Of a stretch of 64,000 bases of DNA, positions 17,378 to 26,200 are shown piece after piece (the first letter of the stretch is position 1; each line of letters opens with the position of its first letter). Under the pieces are notes generated by a model. It had not been told where the DNA came from, did no database searches, and saw nothing but the letters and a program-made list of their open reading frames with translations. Origin of the DNA: UBA5018 sp947463165 (GTDB lineage: Bacteria > Cyanobacteriota > Cyanobacteriia > PCC-6307 > Cyanobiaceae); the NCBI GenBank assembly GCA_943371245.1, contig CALRTY020000002.1, positions 62,001 through 126,000 of the forward strand, read 5' to 3'. Position numbers and translations under genes: made by a program.

Positions 17378-18480
17378 CAGGGCTCTGTTTCGTTCGCCGG
17401 CTGGGCCGGCAAGCCTTCTGAAATCAGATGCAGGTCGATACTGAGTCCGCGCAACTGGTGCTGCAGGCGCTCGGAGAGGGGCCTGCGCAACAGGGCCTTG
17501 AAGCGTGAGCGCATGGTCTGTCCCAGCACGATCTGGGTGATGCGCTTCTCCTGGGCCACCCGGGCGATGGTGGGCAGGATCTCCGCACTCTCCTCCCGCA
17601 GGAAGGTGCCGCCCACGTCTTCGCAGAGCTGGCGGCATTCCTCCTGGATCAGCGATTCTTCGCGGCTGAGAAAGCGATTGGGATCCTGCACGGTCAACAT
17701 CAGCAGCGGCGCATCCATGGCGGCGGCCAGGCGGGCGGCGCGGCGCAGCAGGCGTTTGCTGGTGTGGTGATTGGCCAGGCAGACCATCACCCGTTCTCGC
17801 AGGGGCGTGATCGCGGGGAGGATGTCGTTCTCGACCCGATCGGCCACCTCCCGCAAAGACAGTTCCCGCAGGGCCACCAGATGGCGCCGCTGGAAGAAGT
17901 TGGCCAGCGCCTGGCCCACCTTTTCAGGCGCGTAGACCTTCCCCTCCTTGAGCCGCTCTTGCAGGGTTTCTGGCGTCACATCCACGAGCACCACCTCATC
18001 GGCCAGCTCAAGCACCCTGTTGGGGATGCGTTCGCGCACCACCACTGAGGTGAGTTCGGCCACCAGGTCATTGAGGCTTTCGAGGTGCTGGATGTTGAGG
18101 GTCGAATAAACATCAATGCCAGAGAGCAGCAGCATTTCCACGTCCTGCCAGCGCTTCTGCCGCTCACTGCCCGGCAGGTTGGTGTGGGCGAGTTCATCGA
18201 TGAGCACCAGCTGCGGATGCCGGGCCAGCACGGCGGCCACATCCATCTCCTCGAGGTCAACCCCCTGGTAGCGGATGCGCTTGCGGGGAATCTGCTCCAG
18301 ACCTTCCGCCTGGCGGGCGGTGTCCTGGCGGCCGTGGGTCTCCAGCAGGCCGATCACCACATCGGTGCCCTCCCGCAGCACCTCTTTACCCTCCTGGAGC
18401 ATGCGGCAGGTCTTGCCTACGCCAGGCGCCATGCCGATGAACACCTTGTGGCGGCCGCGCCGGTGGGTGGAGCGAATCAT
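17377..18480 (-). CDS. kdpD: KdpD N-terminal domain protein (no kinase)
   Basis: Encodes 367 residues covering only the cytoplasmic KdpD N-terminal domain and the universal-stress-protein domain. It has a Walker A GMAPGVGKT (16-24), VLIDELAHTNLPGS (Walker B-like) and EERVMVCL-type USP start (here RERVMVCLANHHTSKRLL). There are no membrane segments and no histidine-kinase domain, so the sensor is split from the kinase encoded next. The start overlaps the kdpC stop (ATGA). Stand-alone KdpD N-domains are known from other cyanobacteria. Confidence 0.9.
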   Translation of the reverse strand: MIRSTHRRGRHKVFIGMAPGVGKTCRMLQEGKEVLREGTDVVIGLLETHGRQDTARQAEGLEQIPRKRIRYQGVDLEEMDVAAVLARHPQLVLIDELAHTNLPGSERQKRWQDVEMLLLSGIDVYSTLNIQHLESLNDLVAELTSVVVRERIPNRVLELADEVVLVDVTPETLQERLKEGKVYAPEKVGQALANFFQRRHLVALRELSLREVADRVENDILPAITPLRERVMVCLANHHTSKRLLRRAARLAAAMDAPLLMLTVQDPNRFLSREESLIQEECRQLCEDVGGTFLREESAEILPTIARVAQEKRITQIVLGQTMRSRFKALLRRPLSERLQHQLRGLSIDLHLISEGLPAQPANETEP

Positions 18481-19052
18481 CGCCTCGCGGGGACCGGCGG
18501 GCTTTGCGTTGTTTGCGAAGAGGCCAGTTGGTCGAGGGCCAGATTGAACGTGAGCACGTTCACCACGGGCTCGATTGCCTGCATTCCTAGTGGGCCTTCT
18601 TGGTGCTGGGGTATCAGGCGCTCCAGCTCAGCCAGCGGCAGCTGGCGTTCGCGGGCCAGGCGGGGCAGCTGCTGGCGCGCGGCCTCCAGGCTGATGTGCG
18701 GATCGACCCCGGAGCCGGAATCCAGCAAGAGTTCGGCTGCGGGTTGGGCCACGCCAGCGCTTTGCCAGCGGCTGGCGGCGGCGGCCACCCGTGTCGCCAG
18801 CTCAGGATTGCTGGCGGCCAGGTTGGGGGCACCGGCCGGGCGGCCCTGCACATAGCGCTCTGAGCTGAAGCCTTGACCGATCAGCCGCGAGCCCACCACC
18901 CGCTCGCCCGTGCGCAGCAGGCTGCCGGTGGCCGCATCGGGTGCCACCAGCCTGGCCAGGCCTAGCAGCGGCAAGGTGATCACCACCACGGTGAGCAACC
19001 AGAGGAGCAGGGTGAGGCGAACCCCACGCCAGAGTTGGGCAGCGGCTGACAT
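18477..19052 (-). CDS. kdpC: K+-transporting ATPase subunit C
   Basis: Encodes 191 residues with one N-terminal membrane helix (LTLLLWLLTVVVITLPLLGL) followed by a soluble domain with the KdpC features LIGQGF, YVQGRP, SGSGVDPHIS and the C-terminal VNVLTFNLAL. The start ATG 19052 overlaps the KdpF stop by one base; longer frames upstream lack similarity. KdpC stabilises and assists KdpB in the KdpFABC complex. Confidence 0.95.
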   Translation of the reverse strand: MSAAAQLWRGVRLTLLLWLLTVVVITLPLLGLARLVAPDAATGSLLRTGERVVGSRLIGQGFSSERYVQGRPAGAPNLAASNPELATRVAAAASRWQSAGVAQPAAELLLDSGSGVDPHISLEAARQQLPRLARERQLPLAELERLIPQHQEGPLGMQAIEPVVNVLTFNLALDQLASSQTTQSPPVPARR

Positions 19053-19240
19053 CAGAACTTCTCCGGTTGGGCGATCACGGCGAACAGGTAGCCCGACAGG
19101 GCCACGGTGCCGCACAGCAGCAGCGCCAGGGTGCGGCTCTGGAGCGGTGGTTGGCTATGGCGCAGCTGAGGGGCCACGATCAGGGTGCCGGCCACGAGCA
19201 GGAGTGGTAGCCAGAAGCGGATGGGCAGAATGCGGGCCAT
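19052..19240 (-). CDS. kdpF: KdpF-like small membrane subunit
   Basis: Encodes 62 residues with two hydrophobic stretches. The second (LALLLCGTVALSGYLFAVIAQPEKF) resembles the single helix of KdpF (…GYLVYALI…AEAF in E. coli), which sits between KdpA and KdpB. The first helix is an N-terminal extension relative to the ~29-residue E. coli protein. Start ATG 19240 is chosen because the frame above it is unlike protein. It lies between kdpB and kdpC rather than before kdpA. Confidence 0.75.
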   Translation of the reverse strand: MARILPIRFWLPLLLVAGTLIVAPQLRHSQPPLQSRTLALLLCGTVALSGYLFAVIAQPEKF

Positions 19241-19310
19241 GGGATGGTTTGGAGCGGGGATATCTGAAAACGAGAATCTCGAGATTGGGTAGCGGAATAG
19301 CCAGAAGGCG

Positions 19311-21410
19311 TTAAACCAGCCGCAGGGCACCGAGGGCAATATCGATCAGCTTGATGCCCACAAAAGGAGCGACCACGCCCCCGGCTCCGAACACCAGGAG
19401 GTTGCGGCGCAGCAGCTGTTCCGCGCTAAGCGGCCGGAATTGCACTCCCTTGAGGGCCAGGGGCACCAGGGCCGGAATGATCAGGGCGTTGAACACCATC
19501 GCCGAGAGAATCGCGGATTGGGGTGAGGCCAGCTGCATCACATTCAGCGCCTCAAGGCCCGCCCCGGCGAACAGGGCCGGCAGGATCGCGAAGTATTTGG
19601 CGATGTCGTTGGCGATCGAGAAGCTGGTGAGCGCGCCGCGGGTGATCAGCAACTGTTTGCCGATCGTCACGATGTCGATCAGCTTGGTGGGATCGCTGTC
19701 GAGATCCACCATGTTGGCCGCCTCCTTGGCCGCCTGGGTGCCGGAATTCATGGCGACGCCCACATTGGCCTGGGCCAGGGCTGGGGCGTCATTGGAACCA
19801 TCGCCGGTCATCGCCACCAACTTGCCGAGCTTCTGCTCCTGCTGAATCACGGCGATCTTGTCCTCCGGCGTGGCCTCGGCGATGAAGTCATCGACGCCGG
19901 CCTCGCGGGCGATCACGCCGGCGGTGATCGGGTTGTCGCCGGTGAGCATCACGGTGCGGATGCCCATGCGGCGCAGCTGATCGAAGCGCTCGCGAATACC
20001 CGGCTTGATGATGTCCTTGAGGTAGATCACGCCGAACACCTCGCCGCCGCGGCACACCGCCAGGGGGGTGCCCCCCAGCCGCGACACCTGCTCGAAGCAG
20101 CCATCGAGCTCCGCTGGCACCTGGCCGCCGCGGGAGCGCACGAATCCCTTGATGGCGTCGACGGCTCCCTTGCGGAATTCCAGGCCCTCGGGCAAATCGG
20201 TTCCGCTCATGCGGGTGCGGGCCGAGAAATCGATACCACTCGCCTGCTCAGCCTCGAAGGGCAGAACAGCACCCAGTTTCTCGGCCAGCCGCACGATCGA
20301 GCGCCCTTCTGGGGTCTGATCGAAACAACTGGCCCCAAGAGCGGCCTCGGCCAGCTCCGCGCTGCTGTGGCCGCCCACCGGCAGGAATTCCTCGGCGAGG
20401 CGGTTGCCGAGGGTGATCGTGCCGGTCTTATCGAGCACCAGGGTGTTGACATCGCCGCAGGCCTCCACGGCACGCCCGGAGGTGGCGATCACGTTGAACT
20501 GGGCCACCCGGTCCATGCCGGCGATGCCGATGGCGCTGAGTAGGCCGCCGATCGTGGTGGGGATCAACGCCACCAGCAGCGCCACCAGGGTCACCACCGA
20601 AGGGGCCTGATTGAGAAACCCGGCCACCGGCGAGAGGGTGGCCACGGCGATCAGGAACACCTGGGTGAGCACCGCCAGCAGCACCGTGAGGGCGATCTCG
20701 TTCGGGGTTTTGCTGCGTTCGGCGCCCTCCACCAGGGCGATCATGCGATCGATGAAGCCCTTGCCCGGATCGGCGCTGATCCTCAGGGTGAGCTGATCGG
20801 AAAGGATGCGGGTGCCACCCGTCACCGAGCCGGCTACGTCCGAGCCGGCCTCCTTGAGCACCGGAGCCGATTCGCCGGTGATCGCCGATTCATCCACCGA
20901 GGCCACCCCGGCGATCACCTCGCCGTCGGCGGGAATCACGTCGCCGGCCTGCACCAGCACCAGATCGCCCTTGCGCAGGGCGGAGGAATCCACCAGTTCG
21001 ATCGAGCCATCGGCCAGCTGGCGCCGTGCCTCGGTGCGGGCCTGGGTGCGGCGCAGGGCATCGGCCTGGGCCTTGCCTCGGCCTTCCGCCAGGGCCTCGG
21101 CGAAGTTGGCGAACAGCAGGGTGGCCAGCAGGGTGAGACTAATCAGGGCGTTGAAGCCCCGCTCCCGCCCACCGGCCTGGGCATCGAGAAGCCGCGGCTC
21201 CAGGGTCAGCGCCAGGCACAAGGCGGTGCCGCACCACACCACGAACATCACCGGATTGGCCACCGCCAGCCGGGGGTCGAGCTTGCGGAACGACTCCACG
21301 ATCGCCCGCTGCACCAGTCCCTGCTGGCGGGGGCGTTCGGTGTAGCGCCGCTGTTGGCGCGGCCCGCGCGGCATGCGGGGAAAGATGGCGCGGGGTGTTG
21401 TGGTGGTCAT
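19311..21410 (-). CDS. kdpB: K+-transporting P-type ATPase subunit B
   Basis: Encodes the 699-residue catalytic subunit. P-type motifs: TGES (178-181), the phosphorylated Asp327 in DKTGT, KGAVDAIKGF in the nucleotide domain, MLTGDNPITA and GDGSNDAPALAQA; membrane helices frame them. Ser181 of the TGES loop corresponds to the regulatory serine described for E. coli KdpB. The start is one base after the kdpA stop, so translation is probably coupled. Confidence 0.97.
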   Translation of the reverse strand: MTTTTPRAIFPRMPRGPRQQRRYTERPRQQGLVQRAIVESFRKLDPRLAVANPVMFVVWCGTALCLALTLEPRLLDAQAGGRERGFNALISLTLLATLLFANFAEALAEGRGKAQADALRRTQARTEARRQLADGSIELVDSSALRKGDLVLVQAGDVIPADGEVIAGVASVDESAITGESAPVLKEAGSDVAGSVTGGTRILSDQLTLRISADPGKGFIDRMIALVEGAERSKTPNEIALTVLLAVLTQVFLIAVATLSPVAGFLNQAPSVVTLVALLVALIPTTIGGLLSAIGIAGMDRVAQFNVIATSGRAVEACGDVNTLVLDKTGTITLGNRLAEEFLPVGGHSSAELAEAALGASCFDQTPEGRSIVRLAEKLGAVLPFEAEQASGIDFSARTRMSGTDLPEGLEFRKGAVDAIKGFVRSRGGQVPAELDGCFEQVSRLGGTPLAVCRGGEVFGVIYLKDIIKPGIRERFDQLRRMGIRTVMLTGDNPITAGVIAREAGVDDFIAEATPEDKIAVIQQEQKLGKLVAMTGDGSNDAPALAQANVGVAMNSGTQAAKEAANMVDLDSDPTKLIDIVTIGKQLLITRGALTSFSIANDIAKYFAILPALFAGAGLEALNVMQLASPQSAILSAMVFNALIIPALVPLALKGVQFRPLSAEQLLRRNLLVFGAGGVVAPFVGIKLIDIALGALRLV

Positions 21411-21411
21411 C

Positions 21412-23082
21412 TCAGGACGCCAGGGTGAGCGCTTCCGCGATCGGCCCGAGGGCCAACACCGGGAAGAAGGTGAGGGCGCCGAGGATCACCAGCACCACGG
21501 CGGTGACGCCGGTGAACAGGCCGCTGTCGGTGCGCAGGGTGCCGGGACTCGGTTCGAGGGCGGGTTTGCGGCGGAAGCCATCGGCCAGCGCCAGCAGCGC
21601 AGCGATCGGCAGGTAGCGGCCGCCCAGCAGGCTGAGGCTGGTGCTGAGGTTCCACCAGGGGGTGCCATCGCCGAGGCCCTCCAGGCCGCTGCCGTTATTG
21701 GCGGCCGCCGAGGCGTATTCGTAGACCACCTGGCTGATGCCGTGGGAGCCCGGGTTGCTGATGCCCGCCAGCGTGGCGCCACCGGCCAGGGTGAGCGCCG
21801 TCGGGATCAGCACGAAGATCGGATGGATCAGCAGGATCAGGCTGGCCCACACCACCTGGGGCTTCTCCACCTTGCGGCCGAGGAATTCCGGCGTGCGGCC
21901 CACCATCAAGCCGGTGAGAAACACCGCCAGCAGCACGAACACCAGCAGGTAGGCGATGCCGGTGCCCTGGCCGCCGAACACCACCTGCAGAAACAGGTTG
22001 AACAGGGTCGTGAGAATCGTCAGCGGCATCGCCGCGTCGATCGCGCCGTTCACCGCGCCGGTCATCGTGCCGGTGGTCACCACCGACCACAGACCGGTGA
22101 GCCCGGCTCCAAAGCGCAGCTCCTTGCCCTGCAGATTGCCGCCACTGATCCAGCGGTCGAGGACCGGGTTGCCGGCCTGCTCCGCCCCCATGGCGACGGC
22201 GGCGCCGATCAGCAGCAGACCAAACACCAGGGCCAGCAGCAGGTTGCTCTGACGGCGGTTACCCACGAACCGCCCGAAGGCATCGAGCGTGGCCGCCGGA
22301 ATGATCAACATCGCCCAGGTGCTCACCAGATTGCTGAGCAGGGTGGGGTTCTCGTAGGGATGCGCTGAGTTGGCACTCACATAGCCACCGCCGTTCTCGC
22401 CCAGCTGCTTGATCGCCTCGAACAGGGCGATCGGGCCCCGGGGCAGCAACTGACTGGCGCCTTCCAGCGTGGTGATCTGCAGTGGCGGCGCCAGGGTCAT
22501 CGGCACGCCACACACCAACAGGAACAACGCCAGCAGCAGCGAGGCGGGGATCAACACGCGGGTGAGCGAGTGCAGCAGATCGCGGTGGAAGTTGCCGATC
22601 GGCCGGCCGCTGAAGCCGCGAATCACGGCGAAACCGACGGCTAGCCCAGTGCCCGCTGAGACGAACATCAGAAACTGCATCGCCCCCAGCTGGGCCAGGG
22701 TCCCCAGGCTCTGCTCGGGGATCAGATGCTGCTGGTCAGTGTTAGTGAGGAACGAGATCGTGGTGTGCAGTGCCAGATCCCAGCGCAGCCCCCCGAACCC
22801 CAGGGGGTTGAGCCAGTGCGGCTGCAGCAACAGCAGCGCCAGGGCCGGCAGCGCGAACAGCGCATTGCTGATCAACAGCGGCGCCAGATAACCGCTGGCG
22901 GATTCGGCGCTGCGGCCGGCATCACCGATCCAGCGCAGCAGAGCGGCCTCGATCGGGTTCAGCCAACGGTCCCAGGCCGGCTGGGGGCGGTCATCGAAGA
23001 CCTCGAACAGGTGTCGCCCCAGGGAGGGGCCTGTGAGCGCAACCGCCGCCAGGGTGATGGCGGCCAGCAGCCAGGGGAGCAT
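21412..23082 (-). CDS. kdpA: K+-transporting ATPase subunit A (channel-like)
   Basis: Encodes 556 residues from ATG 23082, essentially the E. coli length (557). The four selectivity-loop regions are visible: TNTDQQH, GENGGGYVSANSAHPYENPT, TTGTMTGAVNGA and NNGSGLEGLG, with about ten membrane helices. First gene of the operon and therefore next to its promoter. The frame runs 117 bp further upstream but that part lacks similarity. On the opposite strand, 23105-23239 holds a protein-like tail ending at TAG 23239 that may be a gene remnant. Confidence 0.96.
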   Translation of the reverse strand: MLPWLLAAITLAAVALTGPSLGRHLFEVFDDRPQPAWDRWLNPIEAALLRWIGDAGRSAESASGYLAPLLISNALFALPALALLLLQPHWLNPLGFGGLRWDLALHTTISFLTNTDQQHLIPEQSLGTLAQLGAMQFLMFVSAGTGLAVGFAVIRGFSGRPIGNFHRDLLHSLTRVLIPASLLLALFLLVCGVPMTLAPPLQITTLEGASQLLPRGPIALFEAIKQLGENGGGYVSANSAHPYENPTLLSNLVSTWAMLIIPAATLDAFGRFVGNRRQSNLLLALVFGLLLIGAAVAMGAEQAGNPVLDRWISGGNLQGKELRFGAGLTGLWSVVTTGTMTGAVNGAIDAAMPLTILTTLFNLFLQVVFGGQGTGIAYLLVFVLLAVFLTGLMVGRTPEFLGRKVEKPQVVWASLILLIHPIFVLIPTALTLAGGATLAGISNPGSHGISQVVYEYASAAANNGSGLEGLGDGTPWWNLSTSLSLLGGRYLPIAALLALADGFRRKPALEPSPGTLRTDSGLFTGVTAVVLVILGALTFFPVLALGPIAEALTLAS

Positions 23083-23231
23083 GCGGCCAGGGCGTGAATC
23101 AGACCGCTCCAGCCTCCAGCAGCTGCCGCTGCTGGCACAACTGCAAAAAGGTAGAAATGGCAGGCGGTTGTTGCTGGATGCCGGCCTGATCGATCCCAAC
23201 GGTCAGCTGGCTGCGCTCTACCGGCAGGCGG

Positions 23232-23761
23232 TCAGCTAGATGCCTGCATAGCGCTGAGCAACACCGGCATCAACCACGCACGCAGCTGCGCCACCACTTC
23301 TGGGAGCGGCAGAGCATCGAGCTCGTTGCGCTTCAGAAAGGCCCGCCACTGGGCTTGTTTATTCGCATCGTCGGCGAACTCAATACTCAAACCCAGCGGC
23401 ACCTTCTGCGGCAGGGGTGTCGATCGCACGGCAAAGGTCCGCCGCACGGCCTCTGCTAATACCAGCTCCTCCAGTTGCTCGCGATCAAGCAGCACCTGCA
23501 GATCGAAATAGTCCTTCAGACGGCTGTTCACCATGCCGAGGCTGACAATCGCCTGGAGCTTCTCGGCAACCACCGTGTACACGGGATAGGCACCCAGACG
23601 CGGAGGGTTCAACTCCTCCAAAAGCACCGGGTAATCGATCTGTTCAGCTAGAGCAACCGCTCCCTGCCGAAGCGGTTCAGCACCGCATCGAACGGCAGCT
23701 GCTCCTGCCGGGCCCGGTTGAGCAGACGCTGCCGAATCGAAGCGGCCCGGTTCGGGCTCAC
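23232..23761 (-). pseudogene. AbiEii-family nucleotidyltransferase toxin, internally deleted and frameshifted
   Basis: A GTG at 23761 overlaps the antitoxin stop (GTGA). From it comes a typical AbiEii N-terminus (SPNRAASIRQRLLNRAR, then PFDAVLNRFGRERLL), stopped by TAG at 23648. The C-terminal half resumes in another frame (IDYPVLLEELNPPRLGAYPV, VAEKLQAIVSLG, RLKDYFDLQVLL) down to 23232. The expected middle, with the GSTR-type nucleotidyltransferase core and metal ligands (roughly 70-110 residues), is missing. The toxin is therefore almost surely inactive. Confidence 0.8.
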
Positions 23762-24366
23762 AGCAGGGCCTCCAGGTACGGCGCAATCACCCGCTGCATG
23801 CGCTGGGCCTTCGCCTGACGCCAGAGCTCATCAACGTTTATCCGCCGCTGGCTGCTGGCATCCCGCAGGGCTTCCAGCACCACCTCCATCCCCAGACGGC
23901 TGCGATGACGGAAGCAGTCGACCAGGGTTTTCTCCACCCCGTAAACCCGCAGACGAATGGGCCCCGAGCGGATCGTGTCCCGCTGCAGCCGCTGCAGTGC
24001 CGGCTCGGCATGGATCACCTCCAGCGGCGGGAACTGCAGCTTGGGCGTGTGGACACCGCGGGGCAGGCAGATCCAGACCCGGCGCGGCTGCTGGGTGCCC
24101 AGGTCGTGCAGCCGCAGGGCCGTGAGCAGGCAAAAAACCGCCTGGGGCACCCGTTTGGCCACGATCTCCAGATCGACGTGCTCCCGCACCGCCGCCTCAG
24201 GCAGGCCGTAGAGCCCCCGCTCCAGACGCTCCAGCAGGCCGCTCTCGCACAGGCGCGCCAGGGTCGAGCGATCGACGCCAGCCGCCGCAGCCTCCTTGAC
24301 GCGCAGGAGGCCGCGGCTACGGGCCAGCTTCAGGGCCGTTTCTTTCCTGTCCAGCTGCGGGGTCAT
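23758..24366 (-). CDS. AbiEi-family antitoxin / transcriptional repressor
   Basis: Encodes 202 residues from ATG 24366. An N-terminal winged-helix segment (LLRVKEAAAAGVDRSTLARL) is followed by the AbiEi antitoxin core (GLYGLP, VFCLLTALRLHDLGTQ, VYGVEKTLVDCFRHRSRLG). In type IV AbiE systems this protein represses its own operon and counters AbiEii. Here the toxin partner is deleted, so the antitoxin may persist as a relic or as a repressor only. Confidence 0.88.
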   Translation of the reverse strand: MTPQLDRKETALKLARSRGLLRVKEAAAAGVDRSTLARLCESGLLERLERGLYGLPEAAVREHVDLEIVAKRVPQAVFCLLTALRLHDLGTQQPRRVWICLPRGVHTPKLQFPPLEVIHAEPALQRLQRDTIRSGPIRLRVYGVEKTLVDCFRHRSRLGMEVVLEALRDASSQRRINVDELWRQAKAQRMQRVIAPYLEALL

Positions 24367-24580
24367 GGGGGCATCATGCGACAAAACCTGCGCATTGGAG
24401 CTCAACCATGCCTGTTTCGTCGCAGGAGCAGGTCTGTTTCGCCCACGGCAACACCAGGAACCCACTCTCAGCGGGGATGCCTTGCAGGCCACGCCCCTTT
24501 CCCCCGCCAGCAGAGCCGCCCCGACTGCGCTGTTCCCAGCGGAGGTCATCGGGGAGCGTGCTCTTCTCTTTATTGCGGCA

Positions 24581-24724
24581 GCTGCGCAGGGTGATGGGCC
24601 AGGGGCACTGGCGGCCTACAAGGCGGGGCTGGCGATCAGAGAAGGCCTGGCGCAGCTGGATCCGGCGAACACGCAGTGGCAGGTTGACGTGGCGGCATCT
24701 TGCGCCAAGCTGGGATCACTTGAT
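24581..24724 (+). pseudogene. Fragment of a tetratricopeptide-repeat protein
   Basis: About 46 residues match the cyanobacterial TPR pattern GDGPGALAAYKAGLAIREGL followed by AQLDPANTQWQVDVAASCAKLG, one repeat plus the start of the next. Flanking sequence in the frame is unlike protein and there is no start. It looks like the scrap left by deletion of a larger TPR gene next to the broken abiE pair. Confidence 0.55.
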
Positions 24725-25053
24725 TCTTTGCTGCGAATATCCACCAGGAAAGAGTATCTCTGTCATGGGTGTGAGATTATTCTTACGCTTAAGTGATCTG
24801 ATCGATTGCACGTCAGCCAGGATTGGAACAGTTGGTTTGATCAGGCTTTTCATCAACTTTGAGCAAACCTGTGTAGCGGCTTAATGTTGCTGGCTGGGGT
24901 GCTCGCAAGCTTCCAAGCCTCCAAGCAGCCAGATATAGGGGTTGGCAGCGGGTTGTTGATCATCCTTCATGCCCACCCACCGCTGACAGCTCGCCAGCCA
25001 TTGCCACCAAGCCCAACCGTCCCTGGTGTTCTGTGATGCCGCCGAGGTGAGCT
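24725..25053. other. Gene-free spacer
   Basis: More AT-rich than its neighbours (24730-24880) with no supportable ORF, RNA gene or clear terminator. It probably contains the promoter of the esterase gene that starts at 25054. Confidence 0.4.
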
Positions 25054-26190
25054 GTGATCGCCAATGCTGGTCTGGTGAAGCTTTTAGCGTCTGTGTTTGG
25101 CCCGTTGGCGGCAGTGCTGACGGCTCTTCCCTTTTGGGGCTTCCCCCTGGGAGCCTTGCCTGTGGCGGCCCAGCCCATGGCGGCCCAACAGCTGTCTCTG
25201 CCCTGCCCCAGCAGCGCTGGTTGGCAGGTGGTGCGGCAGATCGAACTGCCGCGCGTTAATCGCGGCGGCAGGGCGCTGGGGGGATTTTCAGCGGCAATTT
25301 ATAAGCCCAAGCCAGATCAGCTCTGGCTGCTTAGCGATCTGCCCCAAGGCAGCCTGAGCAGCCGGGATTTGGCTCTGGCGGGCCTGGCCAAGGGGAAAGA
25401 GTTGGCCCGGCCACTACCGCCGCCGCGGGAACTGCCCTTGCGCAGTGGAGCCAGCGCCGCCCTGCCGGCAGCGATCGATGCCGAGGCGATGGTGCTGCTG
25501 GGGGATCAGCTCTGGGTGGCCAGCGAGGGCAGGCGCAGCGCCGAGAGACCGCCCCAATTGCTCAAATTTGCGGCCAGCAGTGGTGAATTGCTTCAGGCGA
25601 TCGCCCTGCCGGCCGCTTGGCAGGCGGCAAATAACAGCGGCCTGGCCAGCAATGGCGGCCCCGAATCGCTCACCCTGCTGCCGGGGCGGCATGGGCGGCC
25701 CCAAATGTTGATGGCGGCAGAACATCCGCTGCTCCAGGATCCAGCGCGCCAGCTGCGGCTGCTGCTCTGGAGTTGGCCTAAGGGCCTGGACCCCCGCCGC
25801 GATCCGCCCCAGGCGCGGGAGTGGGGCTCCCTGCTATTGCCACCGGAGCCGAATTGGGGCCTCACCGACCTACTGGCGCTGCCGTCTAATCAATTGCTAG
25901 CCCTGCTGCGCCGCTATGAAGCACCCGATCGCTGGCAGATCCGCCTGGCCCTCTACCCGCTGTTCACTGCTGCCCCGGCGGCCCGGCCGGTCCGGCCCCT
26001 GGCCCAGTGGGACCTGATTGCCAGCGGTCTCGCCCCTGATAACTGGGAGGGTTTGAGTTTCGGTCCCCGGCTAGCGGATGGGCGCCCCAGTCTGCTGCTG
26101 GTGAGCGACGACAACCTCAGCCCATTACAGGCAAACCGGGTGGCATTACTGGCCCCCCGCCAAACCAATTCTTGTAGCCGTTCACGATGA
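25054..26190 (+). CDS. Secreted esterase-like/phytase-like beta-propeller protein
   Basis: Encodes 378 residues. A hydrophobic signal-like N-terminus ends near AQPMAAQQ, followed by a domain of the 'esterase-like activity of phytase' type: GGFSAAIYK, LWLLSDLP, IDAEAMVLLGDQLWVASEG, NNSGLASNGGPESLTLLP and WEGLSFGPRL...LLLVSDDN. Such proteins are exported and thought to act on phosphoesters. It lies 10 bp upstream of a PhoX-like gene, suggesting a phosphorus-scavenging pair. Start GTG 25054 is the best fit to the signal peptide. Confidence 0.72.
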   Translation: MIANAGLVKLLASVFGPLAAVLTALPFWGFPLGALPVAAQPMAAQQLSLPCPSSAGWQVVRQIELPRVNRGGRALGGFSAAIYKPKPDQLWLLSDLPQGSLSSRDLALAGLAKGKELARPLPPPRELPLRSGASAALPAAIDAEAMVLLGDQLWVASEGRRSAERPPQLLKFAASSGELLQAIALPAAWQAANNSGLASNGGPESLTLLPGRHGRPQMLMAAEHPLLQDPARQLRLLLWSWPKGLDPRRDPPQAREWGSLLLPPEPNWGLTDLLALPSNQLLALLRRYEAPDRWQIRLALYPLFTAAPAARPVRPLAQWDLIASGLAPDNWEGLSFGPRLADGRPSLLLVSDDNLSPLQANRVALLAPRQTNSCSRSR

Positions 26191-26200
26191 GCCGTCCCCG

